From Streptomyces xylophagus (GTDB taxonomy: Bacteria > Actinomycetota > Actinomycetes > Streptomycetales > Streptomycetaceae), in contig NZ_JNWO01000018.1 of the NCBI RefSeq assembly GCF_000716435.1, forward strand, positions 1 through 64,000: a stretch of DNA of 64,000 nt, written 5' to 3'. Positions 33,660-42,095 of the stretch are shown piece by piece. Below the pieces are notes generated by a model. That model was given only the letters and a program-made list of their open reading frames with translations. It did no database searches and was not told the DNA's origin. Made by a program: the position numbers and the translations under genes. Every line of letters begins with the position of its first letter. Positions within the stretch are counted from its first letter, which is position 1.

Positions 33660-34871
33660 ATGCAGGTGATCCAGTCGACCAAGCTCTCCAACGTCTGTTA
33701 CGAGATCCGGGGCCCGGTTCTCGAAGAGGCGATGCGTCTGGAGGCGGCAGGCCACCGCATCCTGAAGCTCAACACGGGCAACCCGGCCGCGTTCGGGTTC
33801 GAGTGCCCGCCGGAGATCCTGGAGGACATCCTCCGGAACGTGTCGTCGGCGCACGGGTACGGCGATGCCAAGGGGTTGCTGGCCGCCCGCCGCGCGGTCG
33901 TCATGCACAACCAGACCCTGGGCATCGAGACGGACGTGGAACACGTCTTCATCGGCAACGGCGTCTCCGAGCTGATCGTCATGGCGATGCAGGGGCTGCT
34001 CGACGACGGCGACGAGGTTCTTGTGCCCTCGCCCGACTACCCCCTGTGGACCGCCGCCGTCTCGCTCTCCGGCGGAACCGCCGTCCACTACCGCTGCGAC
34101 GAGCAGTCCGACTGGATGCCCGACCTCGCCGACGTGGAGCGCAAGGTCAGCGACCGCACCAAGGCGATCGTCATCATCAACCCGAACAACCCGACCGGGG
34201 CCGTGTACGACGAGGAGATGCTGCGCGGGCTGACCGACATCGCCCGCCGCCACAACCTGCTCGTCTGCTCCGACGAGATCTACGACAAGATCCTCTACGA
34301 CGACGCCACGCACACCCCGACCGCGAAGATCGCCCCGGATCTGCTCACCCTCACCTTCAACGGGATGTCGAAGGCGTACCGGGTGGCCGGTTATCGCGTC
34401 GGCTGGGTGTCGATCTCCGGACCGCGCGCGCACGCCGAGTCCTACATCGAGGGTCTGACGATCCTGGCCAACATGCGGCTCTGCGCCAACATGCCCGGCC
34501 AGCACGGGGTCGTCGCCGCGCTCAGCGGGCGGCAGACCATCAACGACCTGGTGCTTCCCGGCGGACGACTGAAGGAACAGCGGGATGTGGCCTACGAACT
34601 GCTGACCCAGATCCCGGGTGTGACCTGCGTGAAGCCGAAGGGTGCGCTGTATCTGTTCCCGCGGCTCGATCCGCAGGTCTTCAAGGTCAAGGACGACCGA
34701 CAGATGGTCCTCGACCTGCTGCGCCAGGAGAAGATCATGGTCGTCCACGGCACCGGCTTCAACTGGGCCGAGCCCGACCACTTCCGGGTCGTGACCCTGC
34801 CGACGGTCGGGGATCTGCGGGACGCGGTGACCCGGATCGGCAACTTCCTGGACGGGTACAGCCAGCCGTAA
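33660..34871 (+). CDS. alaA: AlaA-like glutamate-pyruvate aminotransferase
   Basis: 403 aa, ATG 33660. Fold-type I aminotransferase with very high similarity along the whole length to E. coli AlaA as I remember it (N-terminal L-x-N-V-C-Y-E-I-R-G-P-V-L, G-Y-x-D-x-K-G-L, N-P-N-N-P-T-G-A-V-Y, D-E-I-Y-D-K-I-L-Y-D-D). PLP lysine is Lys238 in F-N-G-M-S-K-A-Y-R. It makes alanine from pyruvate and glutamate. No obvious operon partner. Confidence 0.93.
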   Translation: MQVIQSTKLSNVCYEIRGPVLEEAMRLEAAGHRILKLNTGNPAAFGFECPPEILEDILRNVSSAHGYGDAKGLLAARRAVVMHNQTLGIETDVEHVFIGNGVSELIVMAMQGLLDDGDEVLVPSPDYPLWTAAVSLSGGTAVHYRCDEQSDWMPDLADVERKVSDRTKAIVIINPNNPTGAVYDEEMLRGLTDIARRHNLLVCSDEIYDKILYDDATHTPTAKIAPDLLTLTFNGMSKAYRVAGYRVGWVSISGPRAHAESYIEGLTILANMRLCANMPGQHGVVAALSGRQTINDLVLPGGRLKEQRDVAYELLTQIPGVTCVKPKGALYLFPRLDPQVFKVKDDRQMVLDLLRQEKIMVVHGTGFNWAEPDHFRVVTLPTVGDLRDAVTRIGNFLDGYSQP

Positions 34872-34929
34872 ACCTCGCGGCCCGGTTTTCTTGGGGTTTC
34901 TTCCGGCCAATTTTTCGGCCAGCACAACT

Positions 34930-34952
34930 TTAGACGAGATCTAAGCTAGGAT
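34930..34952 (+). promoter_or_regulatory. Inverted repeat with -10-like box upstream of the 139-aa gene
   Basis: TTAGA (34930-34934), spacer CGAGA, TCTAA (34940-34944), a perfect 5-5-5 palindrome, followed by TAGGAT at 34947-34952, a plausible -10. The position (palindrome just ahead of the -10) suits a repressor of MarR or similar type. No regulator gene is adjacent. Confidence 0.55.
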
Positions 34953-34983
34953 GGTTTCCTGTCAGAGCACAGGAGACCATGCC

Positions 34984-35403
34984 ATGTACGAACCGATCCG
35001 CACCAAGTCGGTCCACAGCACCCTGGCCCGCACCCCTTCCTCCGACTTCCCCCACCGGTCGCGCGAGGAGGAACTGGACATCCAGCTCGCGGGTCACCTC
35101 GCCGCGCTGCTCGCGGTCACCGACGAGTTGCGGGCGTTGGCGCCTTCGGCCGACCTCGATGCTGCGGCTGAGCGGCTTGCCGCGCAGCTGAACCGGTTGC
35201 GTGGTGGCACGACGCCTCGCCTCGCGTCCGCGACCCCGCCCGCGTCCCATCTGGACGCCCTGCATCAGCGGGCGCATGCCCTTGCCGGGCGGGCGCTCGT
35301 CGTTGCCGCGTCTCGTGCGGACACGGCGGCGGCGATTCTGTCGGCGCAGCGGATGGATGCGCACGCTGACGCGGCGGAGCCGCGGGCGCTGGCCGCGCGC
35401 TGA
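34984..35403 (+). CDS. Conserved small helical hypothetical protein
   Basis: 139 aa from the ATG at 34984, with CAGGAG about 8 nt upstream; the open frame reaches back to 34951 but those codons overlap the promoter. Ala/Leu/Arg-rich and almost entirely helical, with E-E-E-L-D-I-Q-L-A-G-H-L-A-A-L-L and a second helix A-L-A-G-R-A-L-V-V-A-A-S-R-A-D-T-A-A. No signal, membrane segment or catalytic motif. Similar proteins in Streptomyces are annotated only as hypothetical, as far as I recall. Possibly under a dedicated repressor (see the palindrome upstream). Confidence 0.8.
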   Translation: MYEPIRTKSVHSTLARTPSSDFPHRSREEELDIQLAGHLAALLAVTDELRALAPSADLDAAAERLAAQLNRLRGGTTPRLASATPPASHLDALHQRAHALAGRALVVAASRADTAAAILSAQRMDAHADAAEPRALAAR

Positions 35404-35443
35404 GCCGTACACCTAGCTGTATGTCGACGGCTCCCTGAACGGC

Positions 35444-35481
35444 CCCGGTCCGCGTGCACCCGCAGCGACGCGCGGACCGGG
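35444..35481 (+). terminator. Hairpin after the 139-aa gene
   Basis: Perfect 11-bp inverted repeat (35444-35454 with 35471-35481), 16-nt loop, 40 bp after the stop codon. The rest of the gap 35404-35661 shows nothing else I can support apart from the start region of the next gene. Confidence 0.65.
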
Positions 35482-35661
35482 TGCCATGCACTGCGTTGGC
35501 TTGAGCGGGGCGCCTATTCGTCGTGGGGTTCGTGTCGGCTTGCGGGTGCGGGTCCGTTGTGGCTTGTCGCGCCGTTCCCCGCGCCCCTGACGGGGCGCTG
35601 CAGTCGTCCGTGTTGATCCGGGACCCGGCCGACACCTCCTGTTCATCCCTTTCCTCGGGGA

Positions 35662-36771
35662 ATGTTGGGTTCCGCGAGCACGCTGCACCTCGTGAGACGT
35701 ATCGCGGGAATCGTCCTCGCGGTGTTGCTGATCGGCGGAGTGGTGGCAGCCGTCGTAGCGGGCCGGGACAGTGGGGACAAGGGCACGGCAACGAAGACCG
35801 TGCGAGGTGTGATCGGTTCGGAGAAGGCGGACTTCTTCGCCGATCCCGATGTGGTGAAGGCCCTTGCCGCCAAGGGGTTCACCGTGAAGACGGAGACCTC
35901 CGGGTCCTGGGCCATGGAAGGGCTCGACCTCAAGGGGTACGACTTCGCCTTCCCCTCCAGCCAGGCGCCGGCCGACGCGCTGGCCGACAAGTACAAGGTG
36001 CGGCAGCCCTTGCCGCGGCCCTTCTACTCGCCGCTCGTCGTCGTGGCCCATCGCAGTGCCGCCCAGGTGCTCGCCGCCAACGGGCTTGCCACGCTGGACA
36101 AGAGCCAGGATCGCGGCACATTGAAGATGGCCGCCTATCTCGGCGCCGCCAAGAACGACCGGACCTGGCAGCAGCTCAAGGGGGCCTCGAAACATGGGGA
36201 GTTGACCGGCACCCTCTACATCGCGACCACCGATCCGGAGACCTCCAACTCCGGCGCGCTCTATCTCGCCGCCGCCTCCTACGTCGCCAACGGCGGTCGG
36301 GTAGCGGCCAGTAGCGGCGATGTCGATCGCACCGCGCCCCTGATGCACAAGCTGATCAGCGTGCAGGGTGCCCAACAGTCCAGCTCGGACGCGCCGTTCA
36401 GGGACTTCATCAGCGGCGCCGGCAATCCGCTGGTCCTGGTGTACGAGTCCCAGGTGGCCTCCCTGCTTCTCGACAAGCAGCCGGTCGGCGACCTCGTCGT
36501 GCTCTACCCGGACACCACGGCCAACAGCGACCACACCGTCGTACCGCTCACTCCGGAGGGTCGTGCGCTCGGTGAACTCCTCAGCAGCGACCCGACGTTG
36601 CGCAGGCTCGCCGTACGGCACGGGTTCCGGCCGCAGGGCGACACCGCCGAGTTCGTCGCGGCCACCGCCGCGCACGCCAGCTATCTCAACCAGACGCTGA
36701 CCGGCGTCCGGCAGGCGCCCGTGCCCACCTCGAAGGTGCTGCACGACATGGCGCGCCGGGCGCGCGGTTGA
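35662..36771 (+). CDS. Membrane-anchored periplasmic-binding-like protein, first gene of the TelA operon
   Basis: 369 aa from ATG 35662 (a GTG at 35692 is an alternative). One N-terminal hydrophobic anchor (about 11-33), then an extracytoplasmic substrate-binding-protein-like fold: G-V-I-G-S-E-K-A-D-F-F, T-S-G-S-W, Y-D-F-A-F-P-S-S-Q-A and T-D-P-E-T-S-N-S-G-A-L-Y. The S-N-S-G element recurs in the vWA lipoprotein two genes down, so both belong to the same binding-protein group. No ABC ATPase is near, so the role is likely sensing rather than transport. TelA starts 14 bp after the stop. Confidence 0.82.
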   Translation: MLGSASTLHLVRRIAGIVLAVLLIGGVVAAVVAGRDSGDKGTATKTVRGVIGSEKADFFADPDVVKALAAKGFTVKTETSGSWAMEGLDLKGYDFAFPSSQAPADALADKYKVRQPLPRPFYSPLVVVAHRSAAQVLAANGLATLDKSQDRGTLKMAAYLGAAKNDRTWQQLKGASKHGELTGTLYIATTDPETSNSGALYLAAASYVANGGRVAASSGDVDRTAPLMHKLISVQGAQQSSSDAPFRDFISGAGNPLVLVYESQVASLLLDKQPVGDLVVLYPDTTANSDHTVVPLTPEGRALGELLSSDPTLRRLAVRHGFRPQGDTAEFVAATAAHASYLNQTLTGVRQAPVPTSKVLHDMARRARG

Positions 36772-36785
36772 ACGGGGGACCGACA

Positions 36786-38003
36786 ATGAGCAGCAGTTTC
36801 AACACCAGCCAGAACAGCAGCGAGCACACCCTCAGCGGTGATGACGTCTTCACTCTTACTCCGCCGGAGGCCGTGAAGCCCGTTCCGAAGGAGAAGGCCG
36901 GCGGGCTCGTGCCCGTCGACGACTCCGTCCGTACGGACATGGAGCGCAAGGCCGCCTCCTACGTCGAGGGACTCGCCGCTCTGGACGCCCGTTCGCCCGA
37001 ATTCGCGGGCAAGGTCGGGGAGATCACCGCGCTCGGCGCCGGTGAGATGCGCAGCGCGACCGCGCAGTCCAACCGCATGCTGGAACGGACCGTGCGCAGC
37101 CTGCCGTCGAAGGGCGGGGACGCGCAGTCGCAGGTCGCCGGATCGCTCGTCGAACTCCGGCGGGTGGTCGAGGACTTGGACCCGCGTGACCTGCCCGCCT
37201 CGAAGGGGCGGAAGTTCCTGTCCCGGCTGCCCGGTGGCAACAAACTGCGCGACCACGTCGCCAAGTACGCCTCCGCGCAAGGCACGTTGAACAAGATCGT
37301 GGGCTCGCTGCGCGGTGGCCAGGACGAACTCCGGCGCGACAACGCCGGGTTGCAGACCGAGCGGGTCCGCCTCTGGGAGACCATGGGCAAGCTCCAGGAG
37401 TACGTCGTCCTCACCCAGGCCCTCGACACGGCCGTCGAGCAGCACATCGCCGGCGTCGAGTCCACCGACCCGAGCCAGGCCGACACGCTGCGCGCGGACG
37501 TCCTTTTCCCGGTCCGGCAGAAGCACCAGGACCTGCTGACGCAGCTCGCGGTGTGCGCGCAGGGCTACTTGGCGATGGATGTCGTCCGGCGCAACAACGA
37601 CGAACTGATCAAGGGCGTGGATCGGGCGGCCACGACCACGGTCTCCGCCCTCCGTATCTCGGTCATGCTCGCCTCCGCCCTGGAGAACCAGCGCAAGGTC
37701 GTCGACCAGGTCAACGCGCTGCGCGGCACCACCGAGGACCTCATCCGGGGCAACGCGGAGATGCTCGCCACGCAGAGCGGAGAGATCCAGCGCATCGCGG
37801 CCGACCCTGCCGTGGGTGCGGAGACGCTCCGCACGGCCTTCCAGCAGATCTACCGCACCCTCGACGCGATCGACACCTACAAGGTCCAGGCGACCGAGGT
37901 GATGGCCGCGACTGTCGAGTCTCTTACGTCCGAACTCCAGAACGCCAGCTCGTACTTGGAGCGGAGCCGGTCGCAGAGCGCGCTGGAGGGTGGGCTCGGA
38001 TGA
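36786..38003 (+). CDS. telA: TelA-family toxic anion resistance protein
   Basis: 405 aa, ATG with GGGGGA upstream. Long coiled-coil-like helices throughout, with L-x-A-L-D-A-R-S-P-E-F, L-x-R-L-P-G-G-N-K-L, L-Q-E-Y-V-V-L-T-Q-A-L-D and D-L-I-R-G-N-A-E-M-L-A, the conserved pattern of the TelA family. Cytoplasmic; linked in many bacteria to tellurite resistance and to Ter stress systems, though the mechanism is not settled. Its stop overlaps the next ATG (ATGA), so expression is coupled to the vWA lipoprotein. Confidence 0.94.
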   Translation: MSSSFNTSQNSSEHTLSGDDVFTLTPPEAVKPVPKEKAGGLVPVDDSVRTDMERKAASYVEGLAALDARSPEFAGKVGEITALGAGEMRSATAQSNRMLERTVRSLPSKGGDAQSQVAGSLVELRRVVEDLDPRDLPASKGRKFLSRLPGGNKLRDHVAKYASAQGTLNKIVGSLRGGQDELRRDNAGLQTERVRLWETMGKLQEYVVLTQALDTAVEQHIAGVESTDPSQADTLRADVLFPVRQKHQDLLTQLAVCAQGYLAMDVVRRNNDELIKGVDRAATTTVSALRISVMLASALENQRKVVDQVNALRGTTEDLIRGNAEMLATQSGEIQRIAADPAVGAETLRTAFQQIYRTLDAIDTYKVQATEVMAATVESLTSELQNASSYLERSRSQSALEGGLG

Positions 38004-39538
38004 GACGCCTCCTCGCGCTCGCCCTCGGCACCGTCGCCCTGCTCACCGCCTGCACGGCGCAGCAGGAGACGAAGACCGACAGCGACAACGCCCCTCGGCC
38101 CGGCACCCTCCGCGTCCTCGCCTCCAGCGAACTCAGCGACATGACCCCGGTGTTCGACCGGATCCACAAGGACACCGGCATCACGATCCGCCCCACCTAC
38201 ATGGGCACCCTCGACGCGGTGGACCTGCTGGCGAAGGGCAAGGTCGACGGCCGGTACGACGCCCTGTGGCTGTCGTCGAACGACTATCTGCGGCTACGGC
38301 CCGACGCGGCGAAGAAGGTCGTGTCCGAGACGCCGATCATGTCCAGCCCGGTCGCGATCGGCGTCAAGACAGCCACGGTGCAGAAGCTGGGCTGGACGCC
38401 CGACAAGGTCACGTGGTCGCAGATCGAACAGGCAGTCCAGGACGGCAAGTTGACCTACGGCATGACGGACCCGGCCCGCTCCAACTCCGGTTTCTCGACC
38501 CTCATCTCGGTCGCCTCCGCCCTCTCCGGCGCCCAGTCGGCGCTCACGGACGCGGACGTCGCCAAGGCGACTCCCCGGCTGAAGGAGTTCTTCAAGGGGC
38601 AGAAGCTGACGTCGGGTTCGTCGGGCTGGCTGGCTCAGGCGTATCAACGCCGGGGGAACGTCGACGCGTTGCTCAACTACGAGTCCGTCCTCAAAGGCAT
38701 CCCGGGCCTCACCGTGATCCGCCCCAGCGACGGAGTCGTCACCGCCGACTACCCGCTGACCTCCCTCGCCTCGACCAGCGCCACGACCCGCGAGAACGTC
38801 CGCCGGGTGACGACGGACCTGCGTACCGACGCCCTGCAGCAGCTGATCACCACCCGCACGCACCGCCGCCCGGTCGTCGCCTCCGTGCCACCCGCGTCGG
38901 GCCTCGACACGAGCCGACGGCGTGAACTCCCGTTCCCTGGTACCCAGTCCGTTGCCGACGGGCTCCTCGACTCGTACGAGAACAAGCTGCGCCGCCCCTC
39001 GCGGACCGTGTACGTGCTCGACACCTCGGGCTCGATGGCGGGTGACCGGCTGTCCCGGTTGAAGAAGGCACTCTCCGATCTGACCGGCGACTTCCGGCAG
39101 CGCGAGGAGGTCACGCTGATGCCGTTCGGGTCGGCCGTGAAGAGTGTGAAGACGCATGTGGTGAGTCCGGGTGATCCGCAGGCCGGGCTCGACGCCATCC
39201 GCGCGGACACCAAGGCGCTCAGCGCCGACGGGAACACCGCGATCTACACCTCGTTGGAGAAGGCGTACGAGCATCTCGGCACCGGGGGCGACACGTTCAC
39301 GTCGATCGTGCTGATGACGGACGGCGAGAACACGACCGGCGCGAAGGCGAAGGAGTTCGACGGGTTCTACCGGCAACTGCCCGGCGCCCAGCAGGAGATA
39401 CCTGTCTTCCCCATTCTCTTCGGCGACTCGGACAAGGCGGAGCTCCAGCACATCGCCGACCTGACCGGCGGCCGGCTCTTCGACGCCCAACAGGGCTCGC
39501 TGGACGGCGCCTTCGAGGAGATCCGTGGCTACCAATAG
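38000..39538 (+). CDS. Lipoprotein fusing a substrate-binding domain to a von Willebrand A domain
   Basis: 512 aa. Signal peptide with lipobox L-L-T-A-C (Cys18), then a type-2 binding-protein domain (about 35-300; R-V-L-A-S-S-E-L near the start, T-D-P-A-R-S-N-S-G-F-S-T mid-domain), then a vWA domain (about 330-510) with an intact MIDAS: D341-T-S-G-S-M, the Thr in G-N-T-A-I-Y, and L-M-T-D-G-E-N. The whole protein should sit on the outer face of the membrane. It probably binds a ligand or metal outside and signals or scaffolds. Overlaps both neighbours. Confidence 0.93.
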   Translation: MRRLLALALGTVALLTACTAQQETKTDSDNAPRPGTLRVLASSELSDMTPVFDRIHKDTGITIRPTYMGTLDAVDLLAKGKVDGRYDALWLSSNDYLRLRPDAAKKVVSETPIMSSPVAIGVKTATVQKLGWTPDKVTWSQIEQAVQDGKLTYGMTDPARSNSGFSTLISVASALSGAQSALTDADVAKATPRLKEFFKGQKLTSGSSGWLAQAYQRRGNVDALLNYESVLKGIPGLTVIRPSDGVVTADYPLTSLASTSATTRENVRRVTTDLRTDALQQLITTRTHRRPVVASVPPASGLDTSRRRELPFPGTQSVADGLLDSYENKLRRPSRTVYVLDTSGSMAGDRLSRLKKALSDLTGDFRQREEVTLMPFGSAVKSVKTHVVSPGDPQAGLDAIRADTKALSADGNTAIYTSLEKAYEHLGTGGDTFTSIVLMTDGENTTGAKAKEFDGFYRQLPGAQQEIPVFPILFGDSDKAELQHIADLTGGRLFDAQQGSLDGAFEEIRGYQ

Positions 39539-40136
39539 GTTCCTGGGCTACTTGGAGTCCCGCAAGAACCTCACCGGCAGCGCGTGCGGGCTCGTCGGGC
39601 TGGTGCTGACGTTCGTCGGCGTGGCGGGGCCGTACTGGCCGGTCGTGGTCGTGGGGCTGTACGGCGCGGGTGCGCTGATCGCTCCGCCGGAGCGGCCGGT
39701 GCTGCCCGAATTCCCGGACCCGTCGGCCCAACTGGAGGAACTGCGGGACGACTTCGAGAAGCTGGGCGGATATCTGACGGGTGTCGAGCTGCCGCCCGCC
39801 GCCGCAGGCCGGCTCACCGAGCTGAACCAACTCCTCGCCGGGCTCCTCGATCCGCAGGTCACGCACGATCTCGCCCAGGACCCGGAGGGCGTGCACATCC
39901 TGTCGCGGGCGATCCGGCAGGACGTACCGGAGGCGGTCGACACGTTCGTACGGACGCGGTGGTGGACACGGGTGGCGCCGGGGACCGAACCTCCGGAGCG
40001 GCATCTGGAACGGCAGTTGAACGTGCTGCACGAGGAGGCGCAGGGGCTGGCGACGAGTCTGCGCGAGACGGAGGCGCGGCGGCAGGAGTCGCACACACGG
40101 TATCTGGAGGACCGGGGGCGCTCTCAGAACGGCTGA
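39525..40136 (+). CDS. Membrane protein with two N-terminal helices and coiled-coil tail
   Basis: 203 aa, GTG at 39525 overlapping the vWA gene by 14 bp. Two membrane helices (about 17-36 and 38-55), then a soluble helical domain with L-E-E-L-R-D-D-F-E-K-L and a C-terminal amphipathic stretch rich in Glu/Arg (about 168-200). No family recognised. Last gene of the plus-strand TelA operon, ending 4 bp from the stop of the convergent operon. Confidence 0.85.
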   Translation: MATNRFLGYLESRKNLTGSACGLVGLVLTFVGVAGPYWPVVVVGLYGAGALIAPPERPVLPEFPDPSAQLEELRDDFEKLGGYLTGVELPPAAAGRLTELNQLLAGLLDPQVTHDLAQDPEGVHILSRAIRQDVPEAVDTFVRTRWWTRVAPGTEPPERHLERQLNVLHEEAQGLATSLRETEARRQESHTRYLEDRGRSQNG

Positions 40137-40140
40137 ACTC

Positions 40141-41304
40141 TCACAGCACCCCGATCAGGACGATCAGCAGGACGAGTACGAGCAGTACGCCCACCACCTT
40201 CAGCGGGCCGAAGCGGTTGCTCTCCCGCGGGTCCCCCGGCGGCGGTGGCGGTACCGGGACGGTCGGCCGTACCGGCAGGTTGAACACGTCGTGTCCCGTC
40301 ACCGCGGCCCTCGTGCACCACGGGCAGGTCGGGAGGTGGGAGCCGTAGGCGTGCAGGGGGCGGGCCTGACAGACCTGGACTCGGGAACGCTCCTGGTCGA
40401 GGGCGCGCAGCCAGACTTCCGGGCTGGGGCGGGCGGCGGGAGTGTGGACGCCCGCGCCGAAGGCCGCATGGGCCAGGGTGAGGAGGCCGGGCGGGAGCAC
40501 CGAGGGGTCCACTGTGCCGCGTGGGATGACGACCGCCTCGGGGCGGACCACGTAGGAGACGCTGGCGGCGATGTTGTCCTTGACGGTGGACTCGGGGGTG
40601 CTGTCGTGCGGGACGCCGCCGAAGGGGTGGTTGCCGGCCGTGAGGAGCTGGTAAATGAGCACCGCCAGCGCGAAGTTGTCGCTCTCCGGGGTGGCGGCGG
40701 CGCCCGACTGGCGTTCCGGTGAGGAGTAGTCGGTGGTGTGCATCAGGCACGGGAAGTGCTCGCCGGTGACGGGGTCGGTGAAGGCGATGGAGTCGCAGTC
40801 GAGGAAGGTGACGAAGCCGTTGGTGTCGACGACGACGTTGCTCGACGAGAAGTCGCCGATGACGAGGTGGTCGTAGTGCATGCGGGCCGTCATGAAGGCG
40901 AGGTTCCAGGCGACGCCGAGGAGGAAGCGCCAGTCCGCGCGGTCGCCGAAGAGGCGTAGTCGCTGGGCGCGGGTGAACAGGCCCACCAGCTGGACGTGTT
41001 GGGGTTCGCCGAAGCGGCGCATGGCGTAGCCGAGGAACTCGCCCTCGGGGCCCCGGGCCACGGCGGTGGGCCAGGCGAGTTCGGGTGGCTGGTTGGCGTC
41101 GGTGGGGCGAGCGGTCAGGGGGGACATCGTGAGCATGCGGGCGAGGCGGCGCTCCAGGTCCGGGCCCGGGCGGTCGCGGTAGAGCTTGACGACGATCGTG
41201 TCGTCGCCCTCGACGGGGAAGACGGCCGCCTGGCCGCCGCCCTTGAGCGGGAGTTCGGCGAGGGTGACGGGCTTGCCGTCCAGGTGGACGGTGCGGCCGG
41301 TCAC
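40141..41304 (-). CDS. Protein-kinase-like protein of the TerY-PP2C-kinase triad
   Basis: 387 aa, GTG start overlapping the PP2C stop (GTGA). The kinase fold is recognisable but altered: a Gly-poor N-lobe with V-V-K-L-Y-R (Lys), a catalytic loop H-L-V-I-G-D-F-S-S-S-N-V-V-V-D instead of HRD-K-x-x-N, and D-C-D-S in place of DFG; an F-A-L-A-V-L-I-Y-Q-L-L helix follows. This is the divergent kinase type found with vWA and PP2C proteins in Ter-type clusters. After the kinase comes a C-x-W-C zinc-knuckle-like stretch, a Pro linker and a C-terminal membrane helix. Activity is uncertain. Confidence 0.88.
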   Translation of the reverse strand: MTGRTVHLDGKPVTLAELPLKGGGQAAVFPVEGDDTIVVKLYRDRPGPDLERRLARMLTMSPLTARPTDANQPPELAWPTAVARGPEGEFLGYAMRRFGEPQHVQLVGLFTRAQRLRLFGDRADWRFLLGVAWNLAFMTARMHYDHLVIGDFSSSNVVVDTNGFVTFLDCDSIAFTDPVTGEHFPCLMHTTDYSSPERQSGAAATPESDNFALAVLIYQLLTAGNHPFGGVPHDSTPESTVKDNIAASVSYVVRPEAVVIPRGTVDPSVLPPGLLTLAHAAFGAGVHTPAARPSPEVWLRALDQERSRVQVCQARPLHAYGSHLPTCPWCTRAAVTGHDVFNLPVRPTVPVPPPPPGDPRESNRFGPLKVVGVLLVLVLLIVLIGVL

Positions 41305-42092
41305 GGTGCCACCGCGCGCACGGCCCGCAGCAGGGTCTTGTCGTCGGCGTTGAGGCTGGTCAGCCGGTCCGACCTGAGGAGGGCGGCGAGGCTCTCGTGC
41401 GCTTTGTCGGTGACCGGTCCCGGGGTGTCGAGAGAGCCCAACACCGCTTCCACGAAAGAGGTGTTGGGCTGGGGCGGGCCGCCGCCGGAGAGGGAGAGGG
41501 CGGCCTGGGCGAGGCCGTCGGTGGACAGCAGTACGCCGTCGACGCGCGGGTCCGCCACACAGTCGGTGCGCAGTCGGCGGGGTGCGTCGGGCGAGGTGAG
41601 GAAGACGGTCTCGTTGCTGTACTCGCTGACGGCGGGCGGCTGCGGGAGGAGGTGGAACTGCCGTTCCCCGTCCTCCGTTCCGGCGCGTACGACGACGAAG
41701 CCGTCACCGACGCTGAGGTGGCCGAGCCAGCCGGGGGTGAGGACCACGACGGTGAGGGTCGTGGCGTAGTCGGGGGCGGCGGCGCCGTAGGTGTCCAGGA
41801 AGATCTTGGCTACGTCCTGGAAGGCGTCGGAGAGCAGGTCGTGGACCTCGTCGCCCGGCGGGCAGCCGGACGCGGCGGCGGCCCGGCGCCGGAAGTGCTC
41901 GGCCGCCAACTCGACGGCGTGCAGGGCCCCTTGGTCGGAGTGCGGGCGGCTGCCCGCGCCGTCCGCGACGGCGAGGACGGTCACCGACGCGGAGGCCGTG
42001 TAGGTGCAGGCGTCCTGGCAGGGCGTGCCGGTACGGCGGTGGCGGTAGCCCTCGACGCTCAGGCCGTGGATGCGCCAGGGCGAGTCGGCCAC
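41301..42092 (-). CDS. PP2C-type protein phosphatase
   Basis: 263 aa, GTG start. Metal-binding Asp44 in V-A-D-G-A-G-S, a central V-G-D-G-F-V strand, L-L-S-T-D-G-L and a late N-A-D-D-K-T segment define the PP2C fold; the form matches those paired with TerY-type vWA proteins (S-x-x-G-x-x-H N-terminal pattern, C-Q-D-A). Its stop overlaps the kinase-like gene and it begins 3 bp after the vWA gene, forming a tight triad. Likely reverses the phosphorylation made by the kinases of this island. Confidence 0.92.
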   Translation of the reverse strand: MADSPWRIHGLSVEGYRHRRTGTPCQDACTYTASASVTVLAVADGAGSRPHSDQGALHAVELAAEHFRRRAAAASGCPPGDEVHDLLSDAFQDVAKIFLDTYGAAAPDYATTLTVVVLTPGWLGHLSVGDGFVVVRAGTEDGERQFHLLPQPPAVSEYSNETVFLTSPDAPRRLRTDCVADPRVDGVLLSTDGLAQAALSLSGGGPPQPNTSFVEAVLGSLDTPGPVTDKAHESLAALLRSDRLTSLNADDKTLLRAVRAVAP

Positions 42093-42095
42093 CGG

